Positions 8,496 to 18,540 are shown, counted from the stretch's first letter. The stretch is DNA of 64,000 nucleotides from Alcaligenes endophyticus (GCF_026344035.1 NZ_JAPKND010000003.1:186001-250000), one strand, 5' to 3'. Notes: a model not told the origin generated them from the letters alone. Made by a program: numbers and translations.

Positions 8496-9779
8496 ATGTC
8501 TAAAAATCAGGAACTCTTCGAGCGCGCCTGCCGCTCAATCCCCGGCGGTGTCAACTCACCCGTGCGAGCCTTTGGCTCAGTCGGTGGCACACCTCGTTTT
8601 ATCAGCCGCGCCAAAGGGGCTTATATCTGGGATGCCGATGACCAAGCCTATATCGACTATGTAGGCTCTTGGGGCCCCGCTATTTTGGGCCATGCCGATG
8701 ATGACGTCGTACGAGCAGTGCAAGAGGCCGCCATTACTGGGCTGTCCTATGGAGCCCCTACGGAAGGCGAAATAGAATTGGCAGAAACCATCTGCCAATT
8801 GATTCCCTCAATCGAGCAGGTACGTTTGGTCAGCTCTGGCACCGAGGCTACCATGAGCGCTATTCGTCTGGCGCGCGGCTACACCAATCGCAAAAAAATC
8901 ATTAAATTCGAAGGCTGTTACCATGGCCATGCCGATAGCCTACTCGTTAAAGCAGGCTCGGGTTTACTCACTTTCGGTAATCCAACCTCGGCTGGAGTCC
9001 CCACTGAGTTCGTCGAGCACACAATCGTTTTAGACTATAACCAGCTCGATCAGGTAGAAAGCGTTTTCCAACAAAAAGGCGATGAAATCGCTTGTATTAT
9101 TGTTGAGCCTATCGCTGGCAATATGAACTTTGTACGCCCTGCTCCAGGCTTTCTGGAAGGGCTGCGTGCTTTATGTACCCAGTATGGCGCACTCTTAATT
9201 TTCGATGAAGTAATGACCGGATTTCGGGTAGGCTTGCAAGGCGTACAAGGACTCCATAATATCCGTCCCGACCTAACCACTTTGGCCAAGGTAATCGGTG
9301 GCGGAATGCCCGTTGGCGCCTTCGGTGGCCGTCGTGACGTGATGCAAGCCATTGCACCAATCGGTGCCGTATACCAAGCTGGCACACTATCTGGCAATCC
9401 AGTCGCCGTCGCTGGTGGCTTAGCCACTTTACGTAAAATTAGCCAGCCAGGCTTTTATGAGCAACTGACTGCCCAAACCGCTCAATTGATGCAAGGTCTG
9501 CAAAGCGCAGCCCAACAAGAAGGGATTGAGTTCAGCGTGGATCATGAAGGCGGTTTATTCGGATTTTACTTTAGTCCCACCGTACCTCGTTCACTTAACG
9601 ATGTCGCCACCAGCAATATTGACGACTTTAAACGCTTTTTTCATGCCATGTTAAACGCAGGAGTGTATTTTGCTCCTTCTGCGTTTGAGGCTGGCTTTGT
9701 CTCCATAACGCACGACTCTACGATCATTGCAGACACCATCTCTCGGGCTCAGCAGGCCTTTGCTCAACTAAAAGCTTAA
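8496..9779 (+). CDS. hemL: Glutamate-1-semialdehyde 2,1-aminomutase
   Basis: HemL makes 5-aminolevulinate from glutamate-1-semialdehyde for haem synthesis by the C5 pathway; it is a class III PLP aminotransferase. The 427-residue protein begins [26 protein letters not shown], shows FDEVMTGFR, and carries the PLP Lys265 in [16 protein letters not shown], followed by QAGTLSGNP. The frame is open a little further to a TTG at 8478, but ATG 8496 is the standard start. A strong intrinsic terminator follows at 9825-9861. Confidence 0.97.
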   Translation: MSKNQELFERACRSIPGGVNSPVRAFGSVGGTPRFISRAKGAYIWDADDQAYIDYVGSWGPAILGHADDDVVRAVQEAAITGLSYGAPTEGEIELAETICQLIPSIEQVRLVSSGTEATMSAIRLARGYTNRKKIIKFEGCYHGHADSLLVKAGSGLLTFGNPTSAGVPTEFVEHTIVLDYNQLDQVESVFQQKGDEIACIIVEPIAGNMNFVRPAPGFLEGLRALCTQYGALLIFDEVMTGFRVGLQGVQGLHNIRPDLTTLAKVIGGGMPVGAFGGRRDVMQAIAPIGAVYQAGTLSGNPVAVAGGLATLRKISQPGFYEQLTAQTAQLMQGLQSAAQQEGIEFSVDHEGGLFGFYFSPTVPRSLNDVATSNIDDFKRFFHAMLNAGVYFAPSAFEAGFVSITHDSTIIADTISRAQQAFAQLKA

Positions 9780-9824
9780 CAATAGCCGCCTCTGCCGGCA
9801 CGAACGTCATCGATTGCGGAGACC

Positions 9825-9861
9825 AAAATTAAACGGGATTAAGTTCCCGTTTAATTTTTTT
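9825..9861 (+). terminator. Intrinsic terminator after hemL
   Basis: A perfect 14-base inverted repeat (arms 9825-9838 and 9845-9858) with a 6-base loop runs into a T tract. It lies 46 bases after the hemL stop and probably ends the thiD-like/thiE/hemL transcript. Confidence 0.88.
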
Positions 9862-10441
9862 AGCTCAAAAAATTTGCAAAATAACGAAATATAAACGGCA
9901 AAAATATTATATATACATTTCTTACTGCATTGACATGGTAGACGAAAGTCTCACCAAGCGGCAGGTCATTTCTTCTCATTGAATAAAAACCTGAACATTA
10001 CCTTCATTAACTTCAAGATTTTTACTACTTATTGACCAAACGTGTAGTATCTATTGACTTAGTACGCTATAAAATAACTAACTAACACATCAATATAGAC
10101 ATCAAAACAAGCACCCACGCCGGCTTCCATCGATTAAAAATAACAAAAATCACGATTAGATATTTCATAGAAATATCACTGCAAGGTTTCAAATTAAACC
10201 CGAACATATTTTAGACCTTGATTTTTAACCTACATTTCGTATTTAATTAAAATAAGTCGTCATCCTTATTAGGGATAACGTGGCATTAATATTTGTTTAC
10301 TTTGATCTCTCTCAACGCCAAATACCAGTTTGATGTTTTAAAATCATTTTTTAGCGCAACAGTTTTCACCTGCAAGCTGCAGTCGCGCCCATGAATCACT
10401 GTATTTTTGGCTCTCCTCCTAGCGACTTTGTCTGTACAACC
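9862..10441. other. A+T-rich intergenic region with a palindrome
   Basis: About 580 bases without a convincing gene. The stretch is clearly richer in A+T than its surroundings, and no reading frame has coding character. The only distinct element is the perfect inverted repeat at 10159-10177. It may hold the long promoter region of the MarR gene, a small RNA, or the remains of transferred DNA; the sequence alone does not decide. Confidence 0.5.
10159..10177. promoter_or_regulatory. Perfect palindrome, candidate MarR-family operator
   Basis: Arms gatatttc and gaaatatc (8 bases each) are separated by ata. MarR proteins bind inverted repeats of roughly this size. It lies about 265 bases upstream of the MarR start, far for simple autoregulation, so the role is an inference. 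Confidence 0.35.
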
Positions 10442-10966
10442 ATGAACGATATCTCCGCATCTATTATCTCTCCTGCTATTCCCGACTTGGAAAGCCGCGC
10501 TCGTAATGATGACCATCTGGATACCCGCCTGTGGTTAAGGCTGATGGCTTGCGCCACGCTAGTCGAAGGGCACATACGCAGCCGTCTGCGTACTGAGCAT
10601 CAAACTACCCTGCCGCGCTTTGACTTAATGGCCCAGTTACAGCGCTACCCTAGTGGCCTTAAAATGAGTGAACTGTCGCGCCACATGATGGTCACTAACG
10701 GCAACATAACGGGTATCACTGATCAACTCGAAAAAGAAGGTCTGGTCGAACGAGTTAAGGTTCTTACCGACCGCCGCAGCTCATTGATACGTCTAACTTC
10801 TAAAGGCAAGCGACAATTCAAAAAGATGGCCAGCTCGCATGAAGAGTGGCTCTCTGAGGTGTTTGCAGATATGCCCGCCGATACGCGCTTAAACCTCTTT
10901 CACGCGCTTGGGGCGCTCAAAGTCACGGCACGTAACAACACCCTCACCGTGGCCGCCGCTTCTTGA
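10442..10966 (+). CDS. MarR-family transcriptional regulator
   Basis: A 174-residue winged-helix regulator. An N-terminal dimerisation helix (LWLRLMACATLVEGHIRSRLR) is followed by the helix-turn-helix LKMSELSRHMMVTNGNITGITDQLEKEGLVERVKVLTDRRSS, where DRRSS is the conserved wing. Such proteins usually repress efflux or aromatic-catabolism genes and release DNA on binding a small phenolic ligand. There is no obvious target operon beside it; argJ follows 82 bases later and is unlikely to be the target. The frame is open upstream to 10391, but ATG 10442 (MNDISASI) gives a more ordinary length. Confidence 0.9.
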   Translation: MNDISASIISPAIPDLESRARNDDHLDTRLWLRLMACATLVEGHIRSRLRTEHQTTLPRFDLMAQLQRYPSGLKMSELSRHMMVTNGNITGITDQLEKEGLVERVKVLTDRRSSLIRLTSKGKRQFKKMASSHEEWLSEVFADMPADTRLNLFHALGALKVTARNNTLTVAAAS

Positions 10967-11048
10967 TACCAGCTTCTGTATCAGGACGGCGTAAATACAA
11001 GTATCATTAGTATTTTTGTGTCGTCTATCAACCTAGCGGGTTAGCATC

Positions 11049-12275
11049 ATGGCCGTCAATCTGTTCATTCCCAACGAATCCGATATTTTTCCTGTAGCCG
11101 GTGTAGAGATCGGTATTGCAGAGGCAGGCATACGTAAAGCTCATCGACGTGACTTAACCGTTATCACACTCAGCCCTGGAAGCAGTGTCGCCGGGGTATT
11201 TACCACCAATCGCTTTCGTGCCGCTCCCGTACAGGTGTGTGAAGCCCATTTGGCTACGGGTGATGAGATCCGTGCCTTGTTGATTAACACTGGCAATGCC
11301 AATGCAGGTACCGGTGAAAAAGGGCTTGCTGATGCCCGCCAAAGCTGTACTGAATTGGCTAAGTTATTGCACCTACGACCACAACAAATCTTGCCGTTCT
11401 CCACAGGGGTTATTCTAGAAAACCTACCTATGGATAGGCTAATCGGTGGTTTACCAGCAGCCGTTACTGATTTAAAAGCCACTAATTGGTTCGAGGCAGC
11501 GCACAGCATCATGACCACTGATACTCTGCCTAAAATATATTCCACACAACTACAGCTAAGCGGCAAAACGGTCACCATTACAGGCATTAGTAAAGGCGCC
11601 GGCATGATACGTCCCAATATGGCGACCATGCTAGGTTACTTGGCCACAGACGCAGGTATAGCCCCCGCATTGCTAAAAGACATTTGTAAGACAGCGGCCA
11701 ATCATTCGTTCAACCGTATTACCGTCGATGGTGACACCTCCACCAATGACTCTTTTATCATGATGGCAACAGGCAAAAGCGGTGTACAGATCGACTCCAT
11801 TGCCGACCCTAATTACAATAAGCTGCTCGATGCTCTGATTGCCGCCGCCAGCGATCTCGCACAAAAAATAGTGCGTGATGCGGAAGGTGCCACCAAGTTC
11901 ATCACAGTACAGGTAGACGACGCGCGCGACTCTGATGAAGCCTTAAAAGTAGCTTATTCCATCGCCCAATCGCCTTTAGTCAAAACAGCTTTCTTTGCCT
12001 CTGATCCCAACCTAGGCCGTATCTTATGTGCCATCGGCTATGCCGGCATACACGACCTAGATGTAAGCAAACTACGCTTGTGGTTAGGTGACGTGTTAGT
12101 GGCCACCGACGGAGGACGTAACCCCGATTACCAAGAATCCGACGGCAAACGTATTATGCAAGAAGCTGAAATACTAGTACGTGTGTCGTTAGGCCGTGGA
12201 AAAACAACTGAAACCGTCTACACGTGCGACTTTTCACACGAATACGTGACGATTAACGCCGATTACCGGTCTTAG
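11049..12275 (+). CDS. argJ: Bifunctional glutamate N-acetyltransferase / amino-acid acetyltransferase
   Basis: ArgJ recycles the acetyl group from N-acetylornithine to glutamate in arginine synthesis, and bifunctional forms also use acetyl-CoA. The 408-residue precursor is self-cleaved into two chains before the catalytic Thr; here the site is NMATMLGY with Thr193. Other blocks: [31 protein letters not shown] and [11 protein letters not shown]. Its length and order are normal. It converges with the amidase gene, with a hairpin between them. Confidence 0.96.
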   Translation: MAVNLFIPNESDIFPVAGVEIGIAEAGIRKAHRRDLTVITLSPGSSVAGVFTTNRFRAAPVQVCEAHLATGDEIRALLINTGNANAGTGEKGLADARQSCTELAKLLHLRPQQILPFSTGVILENLPMDRLIGGLPAAVTDLKATNWFEAAHSIMTTDTLPKIYSTQLQLSGKTVTITGISKGAGMIRPNMATMLGYLATDAGIAPALLKDICKTAANHSFNRITVDGDTSTNDSFIMMATGKSGVQIDSIADPNYNKLLDALIAAASDLAQKIVRDAEGATKFITVQVDDARDSDEALKVAYSIAQSPLVKTAFFASDPNLGRILCAIGYAGIHDLDVSKLRLWLGDVLVATDGGRNPDYQESDGKRIMQEAEILVRVSLGRGKTTETVYTCDFSHEYVTINADYRS

Positions 12276-12287
12276 TCTTACTGGCAT

Positions 12288-12312
12288 GGGCAGGTTGCTT
12301 AGCAACTTGCCC
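12288..12312. terminator. Hairpin between convergent argJ and amidase genes
   Basis: Arms 12288-12298 and 12302-12312 form an 11-base stem with one G-T pair; the 3-base loop is exactly the stop codon of the minus-strand amidase. No T tract follows on either strand, so it may act as a transcript-end stabiliser or a weak bidirectional terminator. Confidence 0.45.
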
Positions 12313-13669
12313 AAATACGCTCAGCCAAAAGCCCCAATTGCAACAAGTAGCTATCTTCTCCCGGCCTGCCGCATAACTCCATCCCTATAGGCAAGCCTTG
12401 CTTGCTATACCCTGCCGGCAGTACTACGGCGGGCGAACCTGTTGCAGACGCCAAGGCTGCATTGCGGCTTAGCGTAGCAAATGAACTGTCATATTTCCCA
12501 TCAGATTCAACCATACCCCTACACATCTCCTCCTCCCACAACGGGGGTAATGTAGCCACTGCCGGGAAGCATAAGGCATCCAGCCGCCAACGGTTTAAGC
12601 AAGCCAAGTAACGACTCAATAATAAAGGCTGACGCTCAAACCGCGATTGCTGCCAAGCTTGGACTGAAAAGCCTGGGAGGATGTAATCCCGAAATACGGC
12701 TTGAACCTCAGGATTCGCAATACGCTGAGCCAGTTGCGCTAAAGACAATGCAGGCGATAGCCCGTGCCGTTCAAGATAAGCCTGCAAGGCTGGTCTTGCC
12801 TCGTACATACAGAGATCAAATAACAAGGTACGGGCTAAAGCCAGCAAATCCGGAATATCAACATCCACCAGCTCTATTCCGTGACGCGCTAGCTGATGAC
12901 AAGCGTGTTTGGCAACAGACTCTACTTCTGGGTGCAAAGCGGTCCATAAGCTCAACGGCAATCCAAAACGTACCGTTCTTGAAAACTCCTGTCTATCTGT
13001 AGCCTGCCCCTGTAAACACGTATCAAAACGGATCAAACTAGACACGTCGCGTGCCATGGGTCCTACAGTATCCAGACTAGGCGATAAAGGTAGACATCCT
13101 TGCGTGCTATAACAGGCTCCGTACTGGCTGGTAGGAGCCTGAGTGGGACGTAAGCCAACCACGCCATTTAGCGACGCAGGTATGCGAATCGAGCCACCGG
13201 TATCCGTGCCCAAACCAATGTCTGCAATCCCTAATGCTACGGCTACAGCCGTGCCCCCCGAAGAACCTCCCGCCACATAGCGAGGATCAATCGCGTTCCG
13301 TACGCAGGGATAGTGATCATGGTAGTTCACCCCTGAGACGCCTAAACCCAACTCATGCATGGTGGTTTTGCCCAACAATAGGGCATCGACTTGGCGTAAA
13401 CGCTGCACAATCGGAGCATCGTGTTGGACAATATGGTGAGCTAAAGCCGGCGTCGCTCCGGTGGTAGGCAGGCCGGAGCAATCAATACTGTCTTTGACTA
13501 CCACCGATACACCCGTTAACGCCCCCAAAAACTGGCCTCGTAAACGTCGCGAGTCTTGTTGAACGGCTTGGTTTAATACTTGCTCGGCATCTACCGCATA
13601 AAGGCAGCCCCACGCCTCGTAGGTTTTAGCCAGTTCGAGTCGGGCTAGAATAAGCTGTGCGGTACTCAC
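12299..13669 (-). CDS. Amidase signature family hydrolase
   Basis: A 456-residue amidase. The Ser-cisSer-Lys triad is intact: Lys59 in VVVKDSID, the cis-Ser136 in GGSSGGT and the nucleophile Ser160 in DTGGSIRIP, spaced 24 residues as in known members. The family hydrolyses carboxamides to acid and ammonia. Similarity in length and sequence is to indoleacetamide hydrolase-type and AtzE-type enzymes, but the substrate cannot be read. It lies downstream of the MdtP-like gene on the same strand with a 45-base gap, so it may be co-transcribed with the efflux set. Confidence 0.88.
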   Translation of the reverse strand: MSTAQLILARLELAKTYEAWGCLYAVDAEQVLNQAVQQDSRRLRGQFLGALTGVSVVVKDSIDCSGLPTTGATPALAHHIVQHDAPIVQRLRQVDALLLGKTTMHELGLGVSGVNYHDHYPCVRNAIDPRYVAGGSSGGTAVAVALGIADIGLGTDTGGSIRIPASLNGVVGLRPTQAPTSQYGACYSTQGCLPLSPSLDTVGPMARDVSSLIRFDTCLQGQATDRQEFSRTVRFGLPLSLWTALHPEVESVAKHACHQLARHGIELVDVDIPDLLALARTLLFDLCMYEARPALQAYLERHGLSPALSLAQLAQRIANPEVQAVFRDYILPGFSVQAWQQSRFERQPLLLSRYLACLNRWRLDALCFPAVATLPPLWEEEMCRGMVESDGKYDSSFATLSRNAALASATGSPAVVLPAGYSKQGLPIGMELCGRPGEDSYLLQLGLLAERIWASC

Positions 13670-13714
13670 CTCAGATTACAGCTCACCACAGTGATATGGC
13701 GGCGTAAAAAGAGG

Positions 13715-15250
13715 CTACGGCTGCGGTGCACTGGTCATCTCTCCCATCAGAAACGCCAAATCAGCCGCGGCATTCAACGCCGCCACATGGGCATCAGCGC
13801 GTGCTAACTGTGCATCCAGCAACCCGCTTGAGGCCTCGTGCGCCAGAGTAATAGTACCCACACCATACTTGTATGCATCCAAAGCGGCATCATAAGCAAT
13901 CTGTGCCGCCTGCTCTAGTTCACCCGCCGCTTGGTAAGCCGCAAGTGCCGAGCGTAACAGTGAATGCATCGCAATCATTTCACGCATCGCATCTTGCTGC
14001 AGCTTCTGGAACATATCCTCAGCTTTAGATACGCTGATCTGTGCATCTTTTAACCGTGCAGCGCGCAAGCCTGAATCAAAAATAGGTAAATTGAGGCCCA
14101 CCATCAAAGCGGAGGGAAACGAGCGTCGCTGCCAATCCGGTAAGTTATTGACGCCAAACTCACTACGTGTATGTGCCACGACACCCGCCACAAAAACTTT
14201 AGGAGCAAACTCTGCCTCAGCAGCCTTCACTCCTTCTTGGGCCGCTTGTAGCGCTGAGTAACTCGCCAACACATCAGGGCGTTGCGACAAAGCCTGCTCA
14301 ATCGCCTCATCGGCTAGCTCCGCCGAAATATGCTCCAGCGGGCGGCTCATTTGAGTACTCAATGCGATTTGACTATTTCCTGGCAACCCTACGGCAGCCA
14401 AAACGTTCTGATAGGCGGTCGTGTGCACCCCCTCTGCTGTCACCTTACGTAAACGTGCTTGAGCCACATGTTGAGTGGCAATGGCAGACTCGACCGAGGT
14501 GCCTACACCCGCCTGATAGCGCTCTTGCACCGCTTGAGCCACTTGCTGAGCATTTCGATACGATTGCTCGGTAATGCGTACACGCTCACGGCTAAGACCG
14601 TATTGATAATAAGAATGGGTAACATCACGGATCACTTTTTGATGAGCGGCATTAAACAACACGTTAGCGGCATCAGACAAATGCCCTGCCCCCGCGGCCA
14701 GGGCGCGTCGTTGCCCAAAATCAAAAAGTAACCACTCAAGGGCTAAAGCGGGTACGACCCCTTGAGCCCGAACATTAATATCGGTCTCGCCCATAAACGG
14801 TAAATTAATCGGGGAACGACTATGCCCCCACCCACCTATCACGCGCGCCGAAATAATGGGTAAAAAGGTCGCCTCTACCATGCCTTGCGTTAAGGCTGCT
14901 TGCCTGGCGGTATTCCAAGCCAGCCGCGTAGACGGATTCTCTCGCTGCGCAATATCGATCAACTCGTACAAACTATAGGAATGATCACTTAATAAAACGG
15001 GTGCAGGACGAATCTGACTAACACGGGAATTGGCTGGCACACTAAAATCCAGCCCCTTAGACGCCGTTGGCTTGGTTTGAGGAGTAGCGTCCTGCTCTAC
15101 AAAAGGTTGCCAAGGCTTATCCGCCGCCTGGGGGGCATTTTTTAGAGCATCAGTCGCACATGCCTGCACCAGCACGCTTAGTACAGTGACTGCCGCTACA
15201 CGACAAGTAGAGCGGTACATAGAGAAGTTAAACAATGTAGTGACGGTCAT
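13715..15250 (-). CDS. Outer-membrane efflux lipoprotein (TolC/OEP family, MdtP-like)
   Basis: A 511-residue outer-membrane factor that forms the exit channel of a tripartite pump. The N terminus carries a lipoprotein signal with lipobox LVQAC (Cys about residue 30), then two repeats of the OEP helical domain with long Ala/Gln-rich coiled helices, as in the CusC/MdtP type. The start may be the internal Met at 15220 (MYRSTCRV), which gives a shorter and more typical signal peptide. It overlaps the FUSC gene by 4 bases, so the pump genes form one operon. Confidence 0.88.
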   Translation of the reverse strand: MTVTTLFNFSMYRSTCRVAAVTVLSVLVQACATDALKNAPQAADKPWQPFVEQDATPQTKPTASKGLDFSVPANSRVSQIRPAPVLLSDHSYSLYELIDIAQRENPSTRLAWNTARQAALTQGMVEATFLPIISARVIGGWGHSRSPINLPFMGETDINVRAQGVVPALALEWLLFDFGQRRALAAGAGHLSDAANVLFNAAHQKVIRDVTHSYYQYGLSRERVRITEQSYRNAQQVAQAVQERYQAGVGTSVESAIATQHVAQARLRKVTAEGVHTTAYQNVLAAVGLPGNSQIALSTQMSRPLEHISAELADEAIEQALSQRPDVLASYSALQAAQEGVKAAEAEFAPKVFVAGVVAHTRSEFGVNNLPDWQRRSFPSALMVGLNLPIFDSGLRAARLKDAQISVSKAEDMFQKLQQDAMREMIAMHSLLRSALAAYQAAGELEQAAQIAYDAALDAYKYGVGTITLAHEASSGLLDAQLARADAHVAALNAAADLAFLMGEMTSAPQP

Positions 15251-17052
15251 GTGCTCATGGAATTAAGAGATTGTCGCCATTTGGGCAGCTCTTCTACTGC
15301 CTGCCTGTATGCAGGATTATTTCTACTAAACTCAAAAGGGAGTAACCGGCAAAGCTGCTCAGCATGCTCTAGCAAGCCACGCAACTGTGCAATTTCGTCT
15401 GCCGAGGCACGTACATTGCGCGGCTCAAACAAGCTCATTTGCAAACTCTCGCGAACTTTTTCAATTTCTTCCATCGCGGCCGCTAGCTCTTCTGTAGCAG
15501 GGTCACCCGTTTTGCCGGCTTTCTCCGTCAAAATACCTAGGCTAGTGCAGACCTTGATTAAGTTGGTCCGTGCAGCCACAACCACCGATGTAGGCCACCA
15601 CAGCGTAAACACCAAAAAAGACACTGTATTACCCAATAAAATACCGATAATACGATCGGTCGCCGCCGAGATTTCCATCGTGGGCCCAAACCCTTGCAAC
15701 ACAGTCATCAAAAATGCCAAGCCAATTTGTACTCCTGCATAGGCAATACGCTCACTACCTGCGGCAACCCAACCTGCAATCAACGTGCCCACAAATACCA
15801 ATAACATCAACGAGAAGATGCTTGTCATGTAGGGCATAAGAAACACTATCGAGGCAATACCCAAACACGCCCCAATTAAACAGCCAATGATACGCAAAGT
15901 AAGCTTATGCACTGTTTCGGCAGTACTGCCCAAGGCAACGACATAACACGTAATCATGGCTGTATGAATGTCTTGCCAATCTAAGGCGGTATAGATGCAG
16001 TAGCAAATAACGGCTGCAGCCGTCGTGCGCAGCGCAAAATATATATAAGCCGGATTCGTAAAAGCATCGGGATACATAAACCCTTCTTTGCTGGCCGGCG
16101 GTGCCACTTCTACTTGGGCTTGCGTAATAGCGCGCAAGCTGTTTGATACCTCGAGGTACCAAACACTGTCCTGAAACGATGCAGTATCTAACGGAGTTTG
16201 AGGCGCTATATTTTCCACCGCGACTATTGCCTGCTCACACTGAGCCAATACATTTTGTCGCAAGCTATCAGGGATATCTGCAGGCATATTACGTACGGCA
16301 AGCATCAACCTGTAACTATAGACCGTGGCACTGTGTAAAAAAAGCCGCTTTTTAGTGGAGCATAAATACAAAAGCTTGGTAAAGCCCAAGCTTTTGTTGA
16401 GCTCGGAGTTCCCCTCAGCTAACAGACTTTCCAGACTATCAGGCCCCTCAGCACCTTGTAACACCGCATGCACTTGGTGAAGTCGCTCTAAGATGGTGCT
16501 TTGCACCAGTTTTGGGGTAGAACGGCCAAAGAAGGTATTAAACAATACGACAATCGCCATGGGCGTGAGCCCCATTAACCAAGCGTACAGTAAAGCGCGA
16601 GTGGCAACTTCACCAAAAGGTACGTCGCTCATAATGGTCATGATGAAGCCCACGACCAAGGCAACAATATTTCCTATCGGTCCTAATTTACTGGCAGCGC
16701 CTAAAAACAAAAAAACAAAGGAGCCTAGCACCAACACCACCATACGTAAGATGGGGTAATCAATACTCCAGCGTATAAGAAAAAACATCATGCCGACAAC
16801 CAGTGACAGCAAGATTGAAATTCCTATAGCCATCAAGGTTGTTTCGGTACTGTCCCGTTTAACGATGAACAGCAACAAGTAACAGCCAATGGGGGCTAAA
16901 GGTATACCGTAAGTCATGAAGACTAAGGCAGCTAAAGCACATTGCGCTGCCACCCGCCAAGCGATCTGGAATCGCCCATCAAAGGGAAGTAATTCTTCGC
17001 GGCCTGCATACAATAAAGTACGCAGGCTGCTATTTTTCGCAGTGCTGCTCAT
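15247..17052 (-). CDS. FUSC-family inner-membrane efflux protein (MdtO/AaeB-like)
   Basis: A 601-residue membrane protein with two six-helix-like membrane blocks (about 25-180 and 340-490) separated by a soluble helical segment, and a C-terminal cytoplasmic helical part, the architecture of aromatic-acid exporter (FUSC) proteins such as E. coli MdtO and AaeB. Motifs such as GIPLAPIGCYLL and GCLIGACLGI are in membrane helices. It is flanked by an HlyD adaptor gene (overlap of 23 bases) and an outer-membrane factor gene, exactly the mdtN-mdtO-mdtP order. Known relatives export sulfa drugs, dyes or hydroxybenzoates. Confidence 0.88.
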   Translation of the reverse strand: MSSTAKNSSLRTLLYAGREELLPFDGRFQIAWRVAAQCALAALVFMTYGIPLAPIGCYLLLFIVKRDSTETTLMAIGISILLSLVVGMMFFLIRWSIDYPILRMVVLVLGSFVFLFLGAASKLGPIGNIVALVVGFIMTIMSDVPFGEVATRALLYAWLMGLTPMAIVVLFNTFFGRSTPKLVQSTILERLHQVHAVLQGAEGPDSLESLLAEGNSELNKSLGFTKLLYLCSTKKRLFLHSATVYSYRLMLAVRNMPADIPDSLRQNVLAQCEQAIVAVENIAPQTPLDTASFQDSVWYLEVSNSLRAITQAQVEVAPPASKEGFMYPDAFTNPAYIYFALRTTAAAVICYCIYTALDWQDIHTAMITCYVVALGSTAETVHKLTLRIIGCLIGACLGIASIVFLMPYMTSIFSLMLLVFVGTLIAGWVAAGSERIAYAGVQIGLAFLMTVLQGFGPTMEISAATDRIIGILLGNTVSFLVFTLWWPTSVVVAARTNLIKVCTSLGILTEKAGKTGDPATEELAAAMEEIEKVRESLQMSLFEPRNVRASADEIAQLRGLLEHAEQLCRLLPFEFSRNNPAYRQAVEELPKWRQSLNSMST

Positions 17053-18079
17053 CGCGAACCACCACGTTAGCCGAGGCTCCTACCCGTAATAAATTAGCAG
17101 GTGCGGGCTGCGTAAGCGTAATACGTACGGGAAAACGCTGCGCGACACGCACCCAATTTAATGATTTCTCTACATAAGGTAGACCGCGCGGTAGGCTTAT
17201 CATGTCTGTGGAGCTTATGCCCCAACCTATATTTTCCACTTTACCCTGCAAAGGGGTATCAGGCTGCCCCATAATGTAAACCGATGCACACGCCCCAATC
17301 CGAATAGCAGATAGATCAGTTTCACGATAAAAAGCCGTGGTAAACCACGTGTCCGTATTGATCAGCGTAAACAAAGACTGATCAGGGGCTACATATTCGC
17401 CGCTGGACACCCGCAAACCCACAATCAAACCGTCATGAGGTGCATACACTTCGGTATCACTAAGAGCCTTTTTGGCTAACGCTACGGCGGCACTCGCCAC
17501 CCTTACAGCGGCCTGCGCTCCACCCTCTTTGCCGATCAACTCTTGTGCCGCATCTGCCTGCGCCAATGCTTGATTCAAACTTACTTGAGCATCTTTCTTG
17601 AGCGTCATCGCATCATCAATCTGCTGTCGGGTTACATAGCCCTTACTGGACAACGGTAACAAACGTTGTAACGTGCGTTCGGCCAAATCAAGATTAGTTC
17701 GAGCACGAGTAATCTGCTCATCAGCAATATGACTGTTTTTAGTTTCTGCACGGATTTGTCGTTGGCGCGCGTCAAGCAAGTCTTCCGCCATTGCTAATTC
17801 GGCCTCAGCTTGCTCCACTCGTAAGCGATACGACACGGGATCCAAAGTAAAGAGCAAGTCGCCTTTTTTAACTCGGCTACCGTCTTTCACATAAAACTCT
17901 TGCACCCGCCCGGGTACAGGGGTGCTTATATGCACGACATCGGCACCTATGGTGGCATCCTCTGACATAGGATTGACCTCTAAGTGCTTCCAAAATGCCC
18001 ATACCCCTAATATTGCGATCAGCACGATCAACAGTGCAATGCAGCGGCCAAACACTTTGCGCTGAGTATTTTTATCCAT
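17030..18079 (-). CDS. HlyD-family membrane fusion protein (MdtN-like)
   Basis: The periplasmic adaptor of the pump, 349 residues from ATG 18079 (MDKNTQRKVFGR). One N-terminal membrane helix (about 10-30) is followed by half-lipoyl motifs (ATIGADVVHISTPVPGRVQEFYVKDGSRVKKGDLLFTLD), a coiled-coil hairpin (about 85-190) and the returning lipoyl/barrel part with VYAPHDGLIVGLRVSSGEYV. The open frame extends to 18136, but that start would overlap the lipoprotein gene by 55 bases, and the internal ATG fits the family. Length equals that of E. coli MdtN. Confidence 0.9.
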   Translation of the reverse strand: MDKNTQRKVFGRCIALLIVLIAILGVWAFWKHLEVNPMSEDATIGADVVHISTPVPGRVQEFYVKDGSRVKKGDLLFTLDPVSYRLRVEQAEAELAMAEDLLDARQRQIRAETKNSHIADEQITRARTNLDLAERTLQRLLPLSSKGYVTRQQIDDAMTLKKDAQVSLNQALAQADAAQELIGKEGGAQAAVRVASAAVALAKKALSDTEVYAPHDGLIVGLRVSSGEYVAPDQSLFTLINTDTWFTTAFYRETDLSAIRIGACASVYIMGQPDTPLQGKVENIGWGISSTDMISLPRGLPYVEKSLNWVRVAQRFPVRITLTQPAPANLLRVGASANVVVRDEQHCEK

Positions 18080-18081
18080 AA

Positions 18082-18345
18082 TCAATAAGTAAAGCCAAAG
18101 TAGGCGAAAAGCATTGCAATAATTAAGGCAAGACACACATACACCAGCAATCTAGCTGGCAAAATATCTTCCAGGCCAATTTTTATCGCCACCACTCGTA
18201 GCAACAACGCACCAAAAATCCCCACCACGGCACAAATGAGCCAAGCGGGGAAATAAGAGCCAGCGATATACACGCTAGGCGCGTAACGCTGGCAGCCTGC
18301 CAATAGAATCACCAGCGGCAAAAGTAGAAAAGGAGAGCGGCGCAC
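18082..18345 (-). CDS. YtcA-like small membrane lipoprotein
   Basis: An 87-residue protein with a lipobox LLAGC (Cys18) followed by two membrane helices (about 33-52 and 65-84). The segment PSVYIAGSYFPAWLICAVVGI matches the pattern of YtcA, a small protein encoded next to mdtN in E. coli. It is the first gene of the minus-strand pump operon and ends 2 bases before the adaptor start. Its role in the pump is unknown; as in the mdtNOP locus it may help assembly or regulation. Confidence 0.82.
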   Translation of the reverse strand: MRRSPFLLLPLVILLAGCQRYAPSVYIAGSYFPAWLICAVVGIFGALLLRVVAIKIGLEDILPARLLVYVCLALIIAMLFAYFGFTY

Positions 18346-18540
18346 AGCTTACCCAATAGCATGTTTCCAATTGAGTCAAACCTTAGCATGAGGGCGTCTA
18401 AACACCAAGCGAAATCAGGCGCTAAGGACAGATAGGCCAGGCGGTGTTATACAACAAAAGGGAGTAAAAACAGGCTTTAAACCGCCTCTTTGGCGTCTAA
18501 GCTACTAGGTGAACGGATATAAGGAACATCCTGTATTGAT

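Noticed and set aside
11141-11629. 162-codon minus-strand frame opposite argJ
   Set aside because: Antisense shadow of a strongly conserved gene; composition follows the argJ codons.
15251-15742. 163-codon plus-strand frame opposite the FUSC gene
   Set aside because: Antisense shadow; the FUSC protein is clearly the real gene and is in an overlapping operon.
13715-18345. RND- or ABC-type multidrug pump
   Set aside because: The inner-membrane component is a FUSC protein with two membrane blocks; there are no RND loops or ATPase motifs.
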